Part shown: piece by piece, positions 14,282 to 22,011 of the stretch | Numbering within the stretch: the first letter of the stretch is position 1 | How the letters are laid out: the number at the start of each line of letters is the position of its first letter | Assembly (NCBI GenBank): GCA_036566745.1 | Contig: DATCVR010000033.1 | Location: forward strand, 1 to 35,925 | Direction: 5' to 3' | DNA: 35,925 nucleotides | Origin: DATCVR01 sp036566745 | GTDB lineage: Bacteria > Actinomycetota > Actinomycetes > Jiangellales > Jiangellaceae | Position numbers and translations under genes: made by a program | Notes under the pieces: model-generated | Database searches by the model: none | What the model saw: the letters and a program-made list of their open reading frames with translations, nothing else | What the model was told of the DNA's origin: nothing

Positions 14282-15142
14282 GTGCGCGAAACCGGCGAAA
14301 CCGGCGAGACCAGCGCGACCCCGCACCACGACGTCCGCCTGCGGGCGCCGGACGGCCCGCCGCCTGGTCGAGCCGCCACCGACGCCCCGCGACGCCGTCC
14401 CCTGACGTACCCGGGCGCATGGCCGGACCGGTCGGTGCTGGTGGCCGGCGATCACGAATGGGCCGTCGACCTGCCTCCGGGCTCGAGCGTCGGCGCCGCG
14501 CTCGTGGACGACGGACCGGGTGGGCGCTCCCTCGACGACGTGCTGCTCGGGCTCGGCGTGGCTCCGATCGCCGACCGCGAGCCGGTACTCGCCGTCGGGT
14601 CGAACGCCTCCACGGCCCAGCTCCGGCACAAGGCCGAGTCCACCGACATGTCGCCGGTGGTCCCGATGCTGCGGGCGCAGGTCCGTGGAGTCATGGTCGG
14701 TGTCGCGCCGAAGGTGTTCGCGCCGGGCTACGTCCCGGCCGCTCCGGTGTTCGACCCGGCCGCGCGCGCCATGATGTTCGTCCAGTGGCTCGACGCCGCG
14801 CAGCTCGACGCGCTCGACCGCACCGAGCGTGCCTACGACCGCCGCGAGCTGATCGGCCGGAACGTGTCGGTCGAGCTGCCCTCCGGCGCGTCCCTCGGCC
14901 GCTGCTTCGGCTACGTCGCGACCCTTGGGTACCTGGTGGACGACGCCGACGAGCCGATCGCGCTGCCGCCGGACCAGACCGCGCTGCTCACCGATCTGCT
15001 GAGCCGCTCGCCGCGCTTGCGCGAGCTCATGGGGCCGACCCCGGCCGCGTGGATCCGGACCGTCCGCGAGGGCGGCCGGCCGGTCGCGACCGAGGTCGAG
15101 CGGATCTTCGCCGCCGAGGGCTGGGTCCGCTCACAGTTCTGA
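14282..15142 (+). CDS. Gamma-glutamylcyclotransferase-like protein
   Basis: 286-residue protein, not confidently assigned. The region from about residue 100 has the hallmarks of the GGCT/AIG2 fold: VLAVGSNAS (102-110, in place of the YGSN loop) and LDALDRTERAYDR (175-187), in which Glu182 would be the catalytic acid. The first 95 residues have no recognised domain and are Pro/Arg-rich up to residue 45. The aromatic residue that usually precedes GSN is Val here, so the enzyme may act on another substrate or be non-catalytic. The GTG start is supported by the leaderless-type TAGCCT; later starts are possible. It ends 10 bp before the end of the convergent acyl-CoA dehydrogenase gene. Confidence 0.65.
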   Translation: MRETGETGETSATPHHDVRLRAPDGPPPGRAATDAPRRRPLTYPGAWPDRSVLVAGDHEWAVDLPPGSSVGAALVDDGPGGRSLDDVLLGLGVAPIADREPVLAVGSNASTAQLRHKAESTDMSPVVPMLRAQVRGVMVGVAPKVFAPGYVPAAPVFDPAARAMMFVQWLDAAQLDALDRTERAYDRRELIGRNVSVELPSGASLGRCFGYVATLGYLVDDADEPIALPPDQTALLTDLLSRSPRLRELMGPTPAAWIRTVREGGRPVATEVERIFAAEGWVRSQF

Positions 15143-15152
15143 GCTCACGCGC

Positions 15153-17051
15153 TCAGAACGCGTCCTCGGGGAGGTCCATGAGCGCGTTGTCCGTGGCCTC
15201 GGCGATGGCCCGCTCGGCCGTGATGCGGGGGAGCACCTGGCGGGCGAAGAACTGGGCGGCCGCGACCTTGCCCTCGAGGAAGGCGTGGTCGCGCTCGGGG
15301 GCGTCGCCGTCCAGCTTCTCCAGCGCGACCGTTGCGGACCGCAGCAGCAGCCACGCCACCACCACCTCGCCGGTGGCGAGAAGCAGCCGGCTGGTGTTCT
15401 GCCCGACCTTGTAGACGTTGCGGACGTCGCCGCCCTCGCTGGTGGCGTCCGCCGACATCAGGAAGCCCACCAGCGTTCCGAGCATGCCCTGGACGTCCTC
15501 GAGGCCCTTGGCCAGCAGCTCGCGCTCGGCCTTGAGCGCGTCGCCGCCGGCCTCGGCGCCCAACGTCTCCTGGATCTGCTGGGACAGCCAGCCGATGGCC
15601 TGGCCCTGGTCCCTGATGATCTTGCGGAAGAAGAAGTCCTGGCCCTGGATAGCCGTGGTGCCCTCGTAGAGGGTGTCGATCTTGGCGTCGCGGACGTACT
15701 GCTCGAGCGGGTAGTCCTGGAGGAAGCCGGAGCCACCGAAGGTCTGCAACGACTCCGAGCCGAGGAGCACCCACGAGCGCTCGGAGCCGTAGCCCTTCAC
15801 GATCGGCAGCAGGAGGTCGTTGACGCGTTCGGCCAGCTCGTCGCGGGTGCCGGCCGCCTCGGCCTCGGCCACGCGGTCCTGCATCGTGGCGGTGAACAGC
15901 ACGAGCGCGCGCATCCCCTCGGCGTAGGCCTTCTGGGTCATCAGCGACCGGCGGACGTCGGGATGGTGGGTGATGGTGACCCGTGGCGCGGCCTTGTCGG
16001 TGGCCTGGGTGAGGTCGGCACCCTGCACCCGCTCCTTGGCGAACTCGAGGGCGTTGAGGTAGCCCGTGGACAGCGTCGCGATCGCCTTCGTGCCCACCAT
16101 CATCCGGGCGTACTCGATGACCTGGAACATCTGCGCGATGCCGTCGTGGACCTCACCCAGGAGGTAGCCAACGGCCGGCTCGCCGTCGCCGGCCCCATCG
16201 CGGCCTTGCCGGGGAAGAGAGCCTTGGCCGAACGTCAGCTCGCATGTGGACGAGACCTTCAGCCCCATCTTCTTCTCGACGTTGGTGGCGTAGACGCCGT
16301 TGCGCTCGCCCAGCTCGCCGGTCTGCGGGTCGAAGTGGAACTTCGGGACGATGAACAGCGACAGGCCCTTGGTGCCCGGCCCGCCGACCCCGTCGACGCC
16401 GGCCGGGCGTGCCAGGACGAGGTGGATGATGTTCTCGGCGAGATCGTGCTCGCCGGAGGTGATGAAGCGCTTGACGCCCTCGATGTGCCAGGTACCGTCG
16501 TCCTGAGGATGCGCGCGGGTGCGTCCGGCGCCCACGTCGGAGCCGACGTCGGGCTCGGTGAGCACCATCGTGGCCCCCCACCGGCGCTCGATCATGAGCT
16601 CGGCGATCCGCTTCTGGGCCTCGGTGCCGTTCTTCCACACCACGCTGGCGAACGACGGACCGGACGAGTACATCCACGCCGCGGCGTTCGAGCCGAGGAT
16701 GAGCTCGGCGCCGGCCCAGAAGACCGACGGCGGTAGCGGCGTGCCGCCCAGCCCTTCGGGCAGCGCGAAACGCCACACCTCCGACTGCATGAGCGCCTCG
16801 TAACTCGCGCGGAAGGAGTCGGGGACGGTGAGTGTGCGGTGTTCGGGGTCGTACACCGGCGGAGTGCGGTCGGAGTCGGCGTACGACTCGGCCAGCTCCT
16901 CCCGGGCCATCCGGTCGATCTCACCGAGAATGCTGCGCACGGTGTCGACGTCGAAGTCCTCGTAGCGACCGCGACCGAGCAAGTCGCCGCTGCCGAGCAC
17001 GTCGAACAGGGTGAACTCGATGTCGCGAAGGTTGGACTTGTAATGACCCAT
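15153..17051 (-). CDS. Acyl-CoA dehydrogenase (FadE-like, long form)
   Basis: 632-residue FAD flavoenzyme for alpha,beta-dehydrogenation of acyl-CoA in beta-oxidation. The start ATG at 17051 has GGAGGAA 6 nt upstream. Domains in order: the short N-terminal dimer segment GHYKSNLRDIEFTLFDVL (residues 2-19), the alpha domain (about 45-155), the beta barrel beginning MVLTEPDVGSDVGAGRTRA, and the C-terminal alpha domain with YARMMVGTKAIATLSTGYLNA. The catalytic base is Glu463 in LYEGTTAIQGQDF. The last 120 residues form the extra C-terminal domain of this long-form family. Substrate chain length is not predictable. Two tandem operator-like sites lie upstream, which suggests TetR-type fatty-acid control. 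Confidence 0.94.
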   Translation of the reverse strand: MGHYKSNLRDIEFTLFDVLGSGDLLGRGRYEDFDVDTVRSILGEIDRMAREELAESYADSDRTPPVYDPEHRTLTVPDSFRASYEALMQSEVWRFALPEGLGGTPLPPSVFWAGAELILGSNAAAWMYSSGPSFASVVWKNGTEAQKRIAELMIERRWGATMVLTEPDVGSDVGAGRTRAHPQDDGTWHIEGVKRFITSGEHDLAENIIHLVLARPAGVDGVGGPGTKGLSLFIVPKFHFDPQTGELGERNGVYATNVEKKMGLKVSSTCELTFGQGSLPRQGRDGAGDGEPAVGYLLGEVHDGIAQMFQVIEYARMMVGTKAIATLSTGYLNALEFAKERVQGADLTQATDKAAPRVTITHHPDVRRSLMTQKAYAEGMRALVLFTATMQDRVAEAEAAGTRDELAERVNDLLLPIVKGYGSERSWVLLGSESLQTFGGSGFLQDYPLEQYVRDAKIDTLYEGTTAIQGQDFFFRKIIRDQGQAIGWLSQQIQETLGAEAGGDALKAERELLAKGLEDVQGMLGTLVGFLMSADATSEGGDVRNVYKVGQNTSRLLLATGEVVVAWLLLRSATVALEKLDGDAPERDHAFLEGKVAAAQFFARQVLPRITAERAIAEATDNALMDLPEDAF

Positions 17052-17083
17052 CTGTTTCCTCCGTGCGGCGCTGCGGACCGGTC

Positions 17084-17123
17084 GCTACTGGCGAGTAACC
17101 CCATGGTGCTACCAGCGGGTAAC
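17084..17123. promoter_or_regulatory. Two tandem operator-like sites upstream of fadE
   Basis: GCTACTGGCGAGTAAC (17084-17099) and GCTACCAGCGGGTAAC (17108-17123) are direct copies agreeing at 13 of 16 positions and 24 bp apart. The core of each is a near-palindrome (TACT..AGTA and TACC..GGTA). The pair lies 33-72 bp upstream of the acyl-CoA dehydrogenase start. A TetR-family fatty-acid regulator is a plausible ligand, but none is encoded in the window. The sites may also affect the divergent gene at 17192. Confidence 0.6.
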
Positions 17124-17191
17124 TTTGCGCAAGCCGCCGGCCGGTGCCGATATCGCTACATTGATCATCGATCGACCCTGGGGAGGTCCTC

Positions 17192-20100
17192 GTGCGCGAA
17201 CGGCTCAGCACCGCGGAGTCCGTGCTGACCGCCGCCGTAGCCGCAGGTGACGAGGCCGACCTCGGCCGCGACATCGATCCACGTTCGGCCCCCGACGCCT
17301 CGGTGTGGGACCACGGCCGGACCGTCCGGGCCCACGTGCTCGAGCAGCTCCTGCGCGGCGGCGAGCGGTCCCACGGCGCCGCGGTGCGGCTCACCGGCGT
17401 CCGCATCACCGGCGGGCTGCGCCTTCACTACGGCCGGCTGACCCGGCCGCTCCGCCTCGACCTGTGCTGGATCGACGACATCGTGTCCCTGGTCGACCTC
17501 GTCACCGCCGGCATCGAGCTGGTGCGGTGCCGGGTCCGGGCGGTGCGAGCCGAGTCCGTCGACGTCGAGGGCGCGTTCGCGATGCGCGAGTGCGCGACCG
17601 GCTCGGTGGTCATGGTCGACACGCGGGTGCATCGCTCGGCGTCGTTCGAGGACAGCCGCATCGTCGGCGAGGGCGAGACCACGCCGTTCATCGCGCGCAA
17701 CCTCGTCGTGGGTGGCGACCTCCTGCTCAACCGCGCCCGCGTCTTCGCCCAGCAGGACGAGGCGGTCCACATCGAGCGGTTGCGGGTCGAGAGCGGGCTC
17801 GGGCTGGTGGGCCTGCGGGCCCGGGGCGGGGTCGTGCTGTCCGGGGCCTCGGTGGGAGGTCGGGTCGACGCGACCGACGCCGTGCTGCGCAACGGCAGCC
17901 AGACCGCGTTCGACGCCCAGCACCTGGTGGCCGCCGGGCTGCGCGCCCGCGACCTGCGATGCACCGGCCGCTTCGACCTCCGCCACGCCACCATCGCCGG
18001 CAGCGTGTGCTTCGACGGAGCCCGGCTCGCCAACCCCACGGGCGACGCCCTGCTCGCGGGAGACATCGAGGCCGACCGGTTCGAGGCCGAGGACGGCGCC
18101 CGCATCCTGGGCCGGATGTCGTTGCCCCGCGGGGTCGTCCGCGACACGCTCGCGCTGCGCGGTGTCGAGATCCGCAACCCCGGTCGGCAGGCGGTGCTGG
18201 CCACGGGCGCGTCCATCGGTGCGCTGGTCGCCGACGGTGCGCTCTTCAGCGGCCGCGTGGTCTTCGACGAGGTCGAGGCCACGTCCGTGCGGCTCACCGA
18301 CGTCACCGTCCGCAACGCCGACGACGCGATGTCGATCTCGTTCCAAGCCGCGACGATCCGCCGCGACCTCAACGGCTCCAACCTGCGCTGTCACGGCACG
18401 CTCGACATCAAGGGCGTGCGGGTCGGCGCCGCGATCTTCCTGGGCGGTGCCCACCTCGACGGCGGAGGCGGAGGCCGGGCCCTGGCCGCCTCACGCTGCG
18501 TGGTGGGCGAGCGGTTCGTCCTCGGCGCCGGTTCGTTCGCCCACGGCGACCTCGATCTCGCCCACGCCGACATCGGCAAGAGCCTGGCCATCGACGGCGC
18601 GGCCGTGCGCGGAACGATCCGGCTGTTCCAGGCCCGCGTGCGCAGCGACGTCCTGCTGCGCGGCACCTACATCGAAGCGCCGGGCATCGGGGTCGATGCG
18701 ATCGGGCTGCGGGTGGACGGCCGGTTCACCGCCCGCGGGATGGTGTGCGACGGCGGCGTGCGGCTGACGGCCGCCGTGGCCGACGCTGTGGTGCTGACCG
18801 GCGCACAGATCCACAACCCCGGCGCGAACGCGCTGATCGCCTCGCGCCTCGAGGTCCGCGGCGACCTGATCATCGGCGACGACCCGTACTCCCGCGACAA
18901 GGGCGGCTTCCGGGCCTCCGGGCGGGCGGTGCTGCGCGACGCGCGGGTGGGCGGCGACCTCATCTTCGACGGCGCGGTGCTGTCGCGCCCCGGACACCGC
19001 GCGCTCGACGTCACCAGCATCCACGTCGGGGGGAAGATCTCCCTCGAACGCACCGTGGTCCACGGCACGGCCGCCCTCGACAAGGCCCACGTGCTGCGAC
19101 GGATCGTGGTGAGCAACGCCGAGTTCACCGGCCACGGCGTGGGCTCCGCCGACGGTCCCGTGGTGCTGAGCGCCCTGCAGACCATCTCCGACGAGCTGCT
19201 CGTCGACGGCGGGAGGTTCGCCGGGGTGCTCCGCCTGACCGGCTCCAGCTTCGCCGTGGGCGCCAGCATCCGGGGTGCCTCGATCACCGCGCCTGGTGGG
19301 GTCGCGCTGCTCGGTGCCGACCTGACCTGCGGCATCCTGCGGCTCACCGATCTCGACGTATCGGGCGAGGTGACGTTGACCGGCGGCCAGATCGGCAGCG
19401 ACTTCGTGGTCGAGGGCGGGCGGTACCGCAACCCCGGCCTCCCGGCCTTCGACGCGTCGCAGATGGTGGTGGCGGGCACGGCATCGGTGTCCGACGTCCA
19501 GCTGGTGGGGACCCTCCTGCTGCGCCGTGCCACGGTCGGGTTCGCCGTGCTCATGACGTCGGTGCGGGTGGCCGTGGGCACCGATCCGAACGGGTCCCGG
19601 AGTCCCACCGAGGGTCTCGCCGTGGCGGCCGCCGGGCTGCAGGTCGAGGGCAACATCGAGTGCCGCGAGCTGGTGACCGTCGGGTTGGTGTCGTTCCGCG
19701 ACGCGGTGGTCACCGGGCGGCTGATCATGCGCGGCGGGTGCATGCTGCGCAACCCGGGCCGGACGGCGCTGTACGCGCCGGGCCTCCGGGTCGCTGGCGC
19801 GGTGGAGCTCGGCCACCACGACGCCGACGACTCCGACGACGTGGCCGTGGTGGGCGACGTCCGCTTAGATCGCGTCCACGTCGGGGAGATCTGGTTCCAC
19901 AGCGTGTCCGTCGAGGCCGCGCGCGGCAGCGTGCGCTCGGGCGACGGCGTCGCCGATCCCGACGACCCGGTGGTCACCCTCGGCGACGCGGAGGTCTCGC
20001 GCCGGCTGTCGCTGGACGGTCTCGACGTCCTCGAGCCTGCCGGGGGAGGCGATCCAGGGACGATCGACCTGTCCGGCATCCGCGCCGGCTCGGTGGAGCT

Positions 20101-20734
20101 GCCCCAGGGCGAGGCGGCGATCGACCTGCGCGACGGCGAGGTCCGGTCATTGCTGCTCGACCTCACCGACCCAACGACCGTGCTGCTGTCCGGCCTCAGC
20201 TTCGACGATCCGGGAGGCGCCGACGTCGACACCGCGCTGGCCTGGCTGCGCCGCGATCCCACCGGCTACCAACACCAGGCCTACGAGCAGCTCGCCGCCC
20301 ACTATCGCCGGCTCGGCGCCGAGGCGGACGCCCGCACCGTGCTGCTGGCCCGTCAGCGTCACCGTCGCGACCTGCTGCGCAGCTCGTCGTTCGGGCAGAT
20401 CCTCACCAAGGGCTGGGGATACCTGCAGGACGCCACCGTGGGCTACGGATACCGGCCGGGGCTGGCCGCGGTGTGGTTCGTCGGCCTCCTCGCGGTCGGG
20501 ACGCTGTACTTCTGGGGGCGCTCGATCGCCCCCGTCGAGGTGGGGGTCCACCCCACGTTCAACCCGTTCGGATACACCCTCGATCTGCTGATCCCGCTGG
20601 TCAGCCTGGGGCAGGACCTCGCATGGGACCCCACCGGGGCCGACCTCGTCGTGGCGTACGGGCTGATCTTCGCGGGTGCCGTCCTCGCCACCACCATCCT
20701 CGCCGCGGTGACGCGGGTGCTGAACCGGCGGTGA
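17192..20734 (+). CDS. Giant repetitive (beta-helix-like) protein with C-terminal membrane module
   Basis: 1180 residues, no signal peptide. The GTG start has GGGGAGG 5 nt upstream. Residues of about 50 to 1000 are a solenoid of short strands in the pattern GA.I.G.L.L, as in pentapeptide/beta-helix proteins. At least eight copies of a longer unit recur, for example GVEIRNPGRQAVLATG, GAQIHNPGANALIASRLEV, GAVLSRPGHRALDVTSIHV, GGRYRNPGLPAFDASQMVV and GGCMLRNPGRTALYAPGLRV, each followed by a VxGxxxL strand. A helical linker (GYQHQAYEQLAAHYRRLGAE) precedes two membrane helices, about 1091-1109 and 1151-1172, flanking a conserved-looking loop (FNPFGYTLDLLIPLVSLGQD). Similar actinobacterial proteins are often labelled 'membrane-associated oxidoreductase', but I see no cofactor or redox motif. 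Function unknown. Confidence 0.85.
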   Translation: MRERLSTAESVLTAAVAAGDEADLGRDIDPRSAPDASVWDHGRTVRAHVLEQLLRGGERSHGAAVRLTGVRITGGLRLHYGRLTRPLRLDLCWIDDIVSLVDLVTAGIELVRCRVRAVRAESVDVEGAFAMRECATGSVVMVDTRVHRSASFEDSRIVGEGETTPFIARNLVVGGDLLLNRARVFAQQDEAVHIERLRVESGLGLVGLRARGGVVLSGASVGGRVDATDAVLRNGSQTAFDAQHLVAAGLRARDLRCTGRFDLRHATIAGSVCFDGARLANPTGDALLAGDIEADRFEAEDGARILGRMSLPRGVVRDTLALRGVEIRNPGRQAVLATGASIGALVADGALFSGRVVFDEVEATSVRLTDVTVRNADDAMSISFQAATIRRDLNGSNLRCHGTLDIKGVRVGAAIFLGGAHLDGGGGGRALAASRCVVGERFVLGAGSFAHGDLDLAHADIGKSLAIDGAAVRGTIRLFQARVRSDVLLRGTYIEAPGIGVDAIGLRVDGRFTARGMVCDGGVRLTAAVADAVVLTGAQIHNPGANALIASRLEVRGDLIIGDDPYSRDKGGFRASGRAVLRDARVGGDLIFDGAVLSRPGHRALDVTSIHVGGKISLERTVVHGTAALDKAHVLRRIVVSNAEFTGHGVGSADGPVVLSALQTISDELLVDGGRFAGVLRLTGSSFAVGASIRGASITAPGGVALLGADLTCGILRLTDLDVSGEVTLTGGQIGSDFVVEGGRYRNPGLPAFDASQMVVAGTASVSDVQLVGTLLLRRATVGFAVLMTSVRVAVGTDPNGSRSPTEGLAVAAAGLQVEGNIECRELVTVGLVSFRDAVVTGRLIMRGGCMLRNPGRTALYAPGLRVAGAVELGHHDADDSDDVAVVGDVRLDRVHVGEIWFHSVSVEAARGSVRSGDGVADPDDPVVTLGDAEVSRRLSLDGLDVLEPAGGGDPGTIDLSGIRAGSVELPQGEAAIDLRDGEVRSLLLDLTDPTTVLLSGLSFDDPGGADVDTALAWLRRDPTGYQHQAYEQLAAHYRRLGAEADARTVLLARQRHRRDLLRSSSFGQILTKGWGYLQDATVGYGYRPGLAAVWFVGLLAVGTLYFWGRSIAPVEVGVHPTFNPFGYTLDLLIPLVSLGQDLAWDPTGADLVVAYGLIFAGAVLATTILAAVTRVLNRR

Positions 20735-20762
20735 CGTCCGCCCGAAGACCCGGCGCAGATCG

Positions 20763-20792
20763 TTGACCGTCATACTCGTCACGCCCGATCAT
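20763..20792 (+). promoter_or_regulatory. Promoter-like pair for the YegP-like gene
   Basis: TTGACC at 20763-20768 and GATCAT at 20787-20792 with an 18-bp spacer, between the giant protein gene and the small DUF1508 gene. Transcription would start near 20800, leaving a leader of about 30 nt that contains GAGGAG at 20814-20819. Confidence 0.4.
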
Positions 20793-20830
20793 GTGGCATC
20801 ACACACACTCGCTGAGGAGTCGTCACCGCC

Positions 20831-21016
20831 ATGGCTGGAAAGTTCGTTCTCAAGCAGGACAAGGCCGGGGAGTACCGGTTCAATCTCGTCGCCGGCAACG
20901 GTGAGGTCGTCGCGAGCAGCGAGGGATACAAGCGCAAGGATTCCGCGCTCAACGGCATCGAGTCGGTACGCCGCTGGGCCGCCGAGGCCGAGGTCGACGA
21001 CCAGACCGACAACTGA
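20831..21016 (+). CDS. YegP/DUF1508-family small protein
   Basis: 61-residue protein, about one DUF1508 unit. Visible features are the opening strand KFVLKQDKAGEYRFNLVAGNGEVVASSEGYKRK (residues 4-36, written here across two strands) and the helix SALNGIESVRRWAAEAEV, together the usual beta-beta-beta-alpha arrangement. E. coli YegP has two such units; this protein has one, as is common in actinomycetes. GAGGAG lies 11 nt upstream of the ATG, a little far but adequate. The family role is unknown. It has its own promoter-like pair and is followed after 38 bp by a lipoprotein gene, with which it may be cotranscribed. Confidence 0.85.
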   Translation: MAGKFVLKQDKAGEYRFNLVAGNGEVVASSEGYKRKDSALNGIESVRRWAAEAEVDDQTDN

Positions 21017-21054
21017 ACGCCACCGTGGAACGGAATCATCGCGTCCGACGTCCG

Positions 21055-21555
21055 ATGGGCATGCGACGACTTCGATATCTCGCTCTGGTGGCCGGTGTCA
21101 GCGTCCTCGCGGCCTGTGGCGGCGGCGACAACGACGACACCACCGCAGTGCCCGAGGGCAGCACCGGCTCGTCCTCCAGCGGCGCGGCGGGCGCTCCGGT
21201 CATGGGGACCACCTGGGCGGTGTCCGAGGTGAACGTGGCCCAGGCCGCCATCGCGGCGTCCGCCGACGCCGAGGCCTATCTGCAGATCCAGGACGACGGC
21301 AAGGTCCAGGGCAACACCGGGTGCAACGGCTTCGGCGGCACCGCCGAGGTCGGCTCGGAGGCCATCACCTTCTCTCCGCTGATCTCCACCAAGATGGCCT
21401 GCGAAGGCGACATCGGCGCCATGGACAGCGCGATGCTCCAGGTTCTGCGGGGCGAGGTCACCTTCGAGGTCGCCGGCGACGTCATGACGCTCACCAACGC
21501 CAGCGGCGACACCCTCGCCCTCGCGGCCACGGACGACGTCACGCCGAGTCCCTGA
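21055..21555 (+). CDS. META-domain lipoprotein
   Basis: 166-residue secreted lipoprotein. The N-terminus MGMRRLRYLALVAGVSVLAAC has basic residues, a hydrophobic core and a lipobox with Cys21, so lipid anchoring to the outer face of the membrane is expected. A Ser/Gly/Thr-rich linker (about 22-55) leads to one META/HslJ domain: MGTTWAVSEV, AYLQIQDDGKVQGNTGCNGFGGTAEV and ITFSPLISTKMACEGD, with the conserved GNTGCN and CE-type Cys pair. META domains occur in heat-shock and adhesion-related outer proteins; no enzymatic role is known. The start is uncertain: ATG at 21055 or 21061, or a GTG at 21025 giving a longer N-terminus. No clear ribosome site is seen. Confidence 0.85.
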   Translation: MGMRRLRYLALVAGVSVLAACGGGDNDDTTAVPEGSTGSSSSGAAGAPVMGTTWAVSEVNVAQAAIAASADAEAYLQIQDDGKVQGNTGCNGFGGTAEVGSEAITFSPLISTKMACEGDIGAMDSAMLQVLRGEVTFEVAGDVMTLTNASGDTLALAATDDVTPSP

Positions 21556-21561
21556 CGCGGG

Positions 21562-21632
21562 CCCTGTCCACAGATTTCTTCCACACCCCTGTGCACAGCT
21601 GATCGTTCATGCGGGGTCTGCTGTGGACAGGG
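21562..21632. other. Cluster of three DnaA-box-like sites in a dyad
   Basis: CTGTCCACAG (21564-21573), CTGTGCACAG (21589-21598) and CTGTGGACAG (21621-21630) lie within 67 bp. The outer two, extended to CCCTGTCCACAG and CTGTGGACAGGG, form a perfect 12-bp inverted repeat. Each differs by one or two bases from the actinobacterial DnaA box TTGTCCACA. The region is non-coding and directly follows the META lipoprotein gene. It could bind DnaA, or be a simple transcription terminator-like dyad. Confidence 0.45.
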
Positions 21633-21674
21633 TTGTGGGCCGTCGCTGACCAGGAAGATCTTGGTGCGAACCTC

Positions 21675-21703
21675 TTGCGGCGTGCTCGCGGGAGGACTAA
21701 ACC
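21675..21703 (+). promoter_or_regulatory. Promoter-like pair in the non-coding region
   Basis: TTGCGG at 21675-21680 and TAAACC at 21698-21703 with a 17-bp spacer. The spacing is ideal, the -10 is moderate (last base C instead of T). No protein start follows within a plausible distance; two terminators follow at 21939 and 21977. Confidence 0.35.
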
Positions 21704-21938
21704 TGACCCATCGCCCTTCACGGGCCGGAGCAGAATCCGAGGCGACTCGGGTGACGCACCGGTGGCCGGGAGGACGGATCGACCGGAGAACGGCAGGCCG
21801 TCTCGCCGAGTTCGCTCGGTGGCCGCACACGACGCGCGGGAGCCTGAACGGACCGGCCGATCGATCGCCAGGGCACGAGGTTCTCGTCGGGTCACCGCCG
21901 AGCCGTCGCGCCGGCCGCATCGTCGCAGCGGTGTCGGA

Positions 21939-21960
21939 GGTTCGGTTCGCCGAGCCTTTT
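21939..21960 (+). terminator. Intrinsic terminator with TTCG loop
   Basis: GGTTCGG (21939-21945), loop TTCG, then CCGAGCC (21950-21956), followed by TTTT at 21957-21960. One pair is a G-U wobble. A short but standard intrinsic terminator, first of a tandem pair. Confidence 0.6.
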
Positions 21961-21976
21961 CGACCGGCGGTCACCA

Positions 21977-22011
21977 GAAGGCCCCTCGGACTCATACTCC
22001 GAGGGGCCTTC
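21977..22011. terminator. Strong terminator hairpin
   Basis: GAAGGCCCCTCGGA (21977-21990) pairs perfectly over 14 bp with TCCGAGGGGCCTTC (21998-22011) around the 7-nt loop CTCATAC; ACCTTTCT follows. It is the strongest hairpin of the non-coding stretch. With the nearest upstream gene ending 420 bp earlier, it most likely ends a transcript arising inside the stretch. Confidence 0.85.

Larger units (their letters stand above)
21710..22011 (+). ncRNA. Candidate structured small RNA (unassigned)
   Basis: A 300-nt stretch bounded by a promoter-like pair and two tandem terminators, with no convincing protein gene on either strand. GGTGAC-3nt-CCGGT at 21750-21763 can pair with ACCGG-2nt-GTCACC at 21963-21975 and close a large structured domain. 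It shows no RNase P, tmRNA or SRP RNA signature (no GAGGAAAGTCC, no tRNA-like ends, no GGAAGCAG). A 6S/Ms1-like RNA is one possibility among several. The call rests on the boundaries only; the 5' end is inferred from the -10. Confidence 0.28.

Noticed and set aside
17124..17131. TTGCGCAA palindrome between fadE and the giant gene
   Set aside because: An 8-bp palindrome occurs often by chance in GC-rich DNA; it may only be part of a -35 element.
17305..20766. 1153-codon plus-strand frame overlapping the giant repetitive gene
   Set aside because: Arg/Pro/Gly-rich shadow; the 17192 frame has the ribosome site, the regular strand repeats and the membrane helices.
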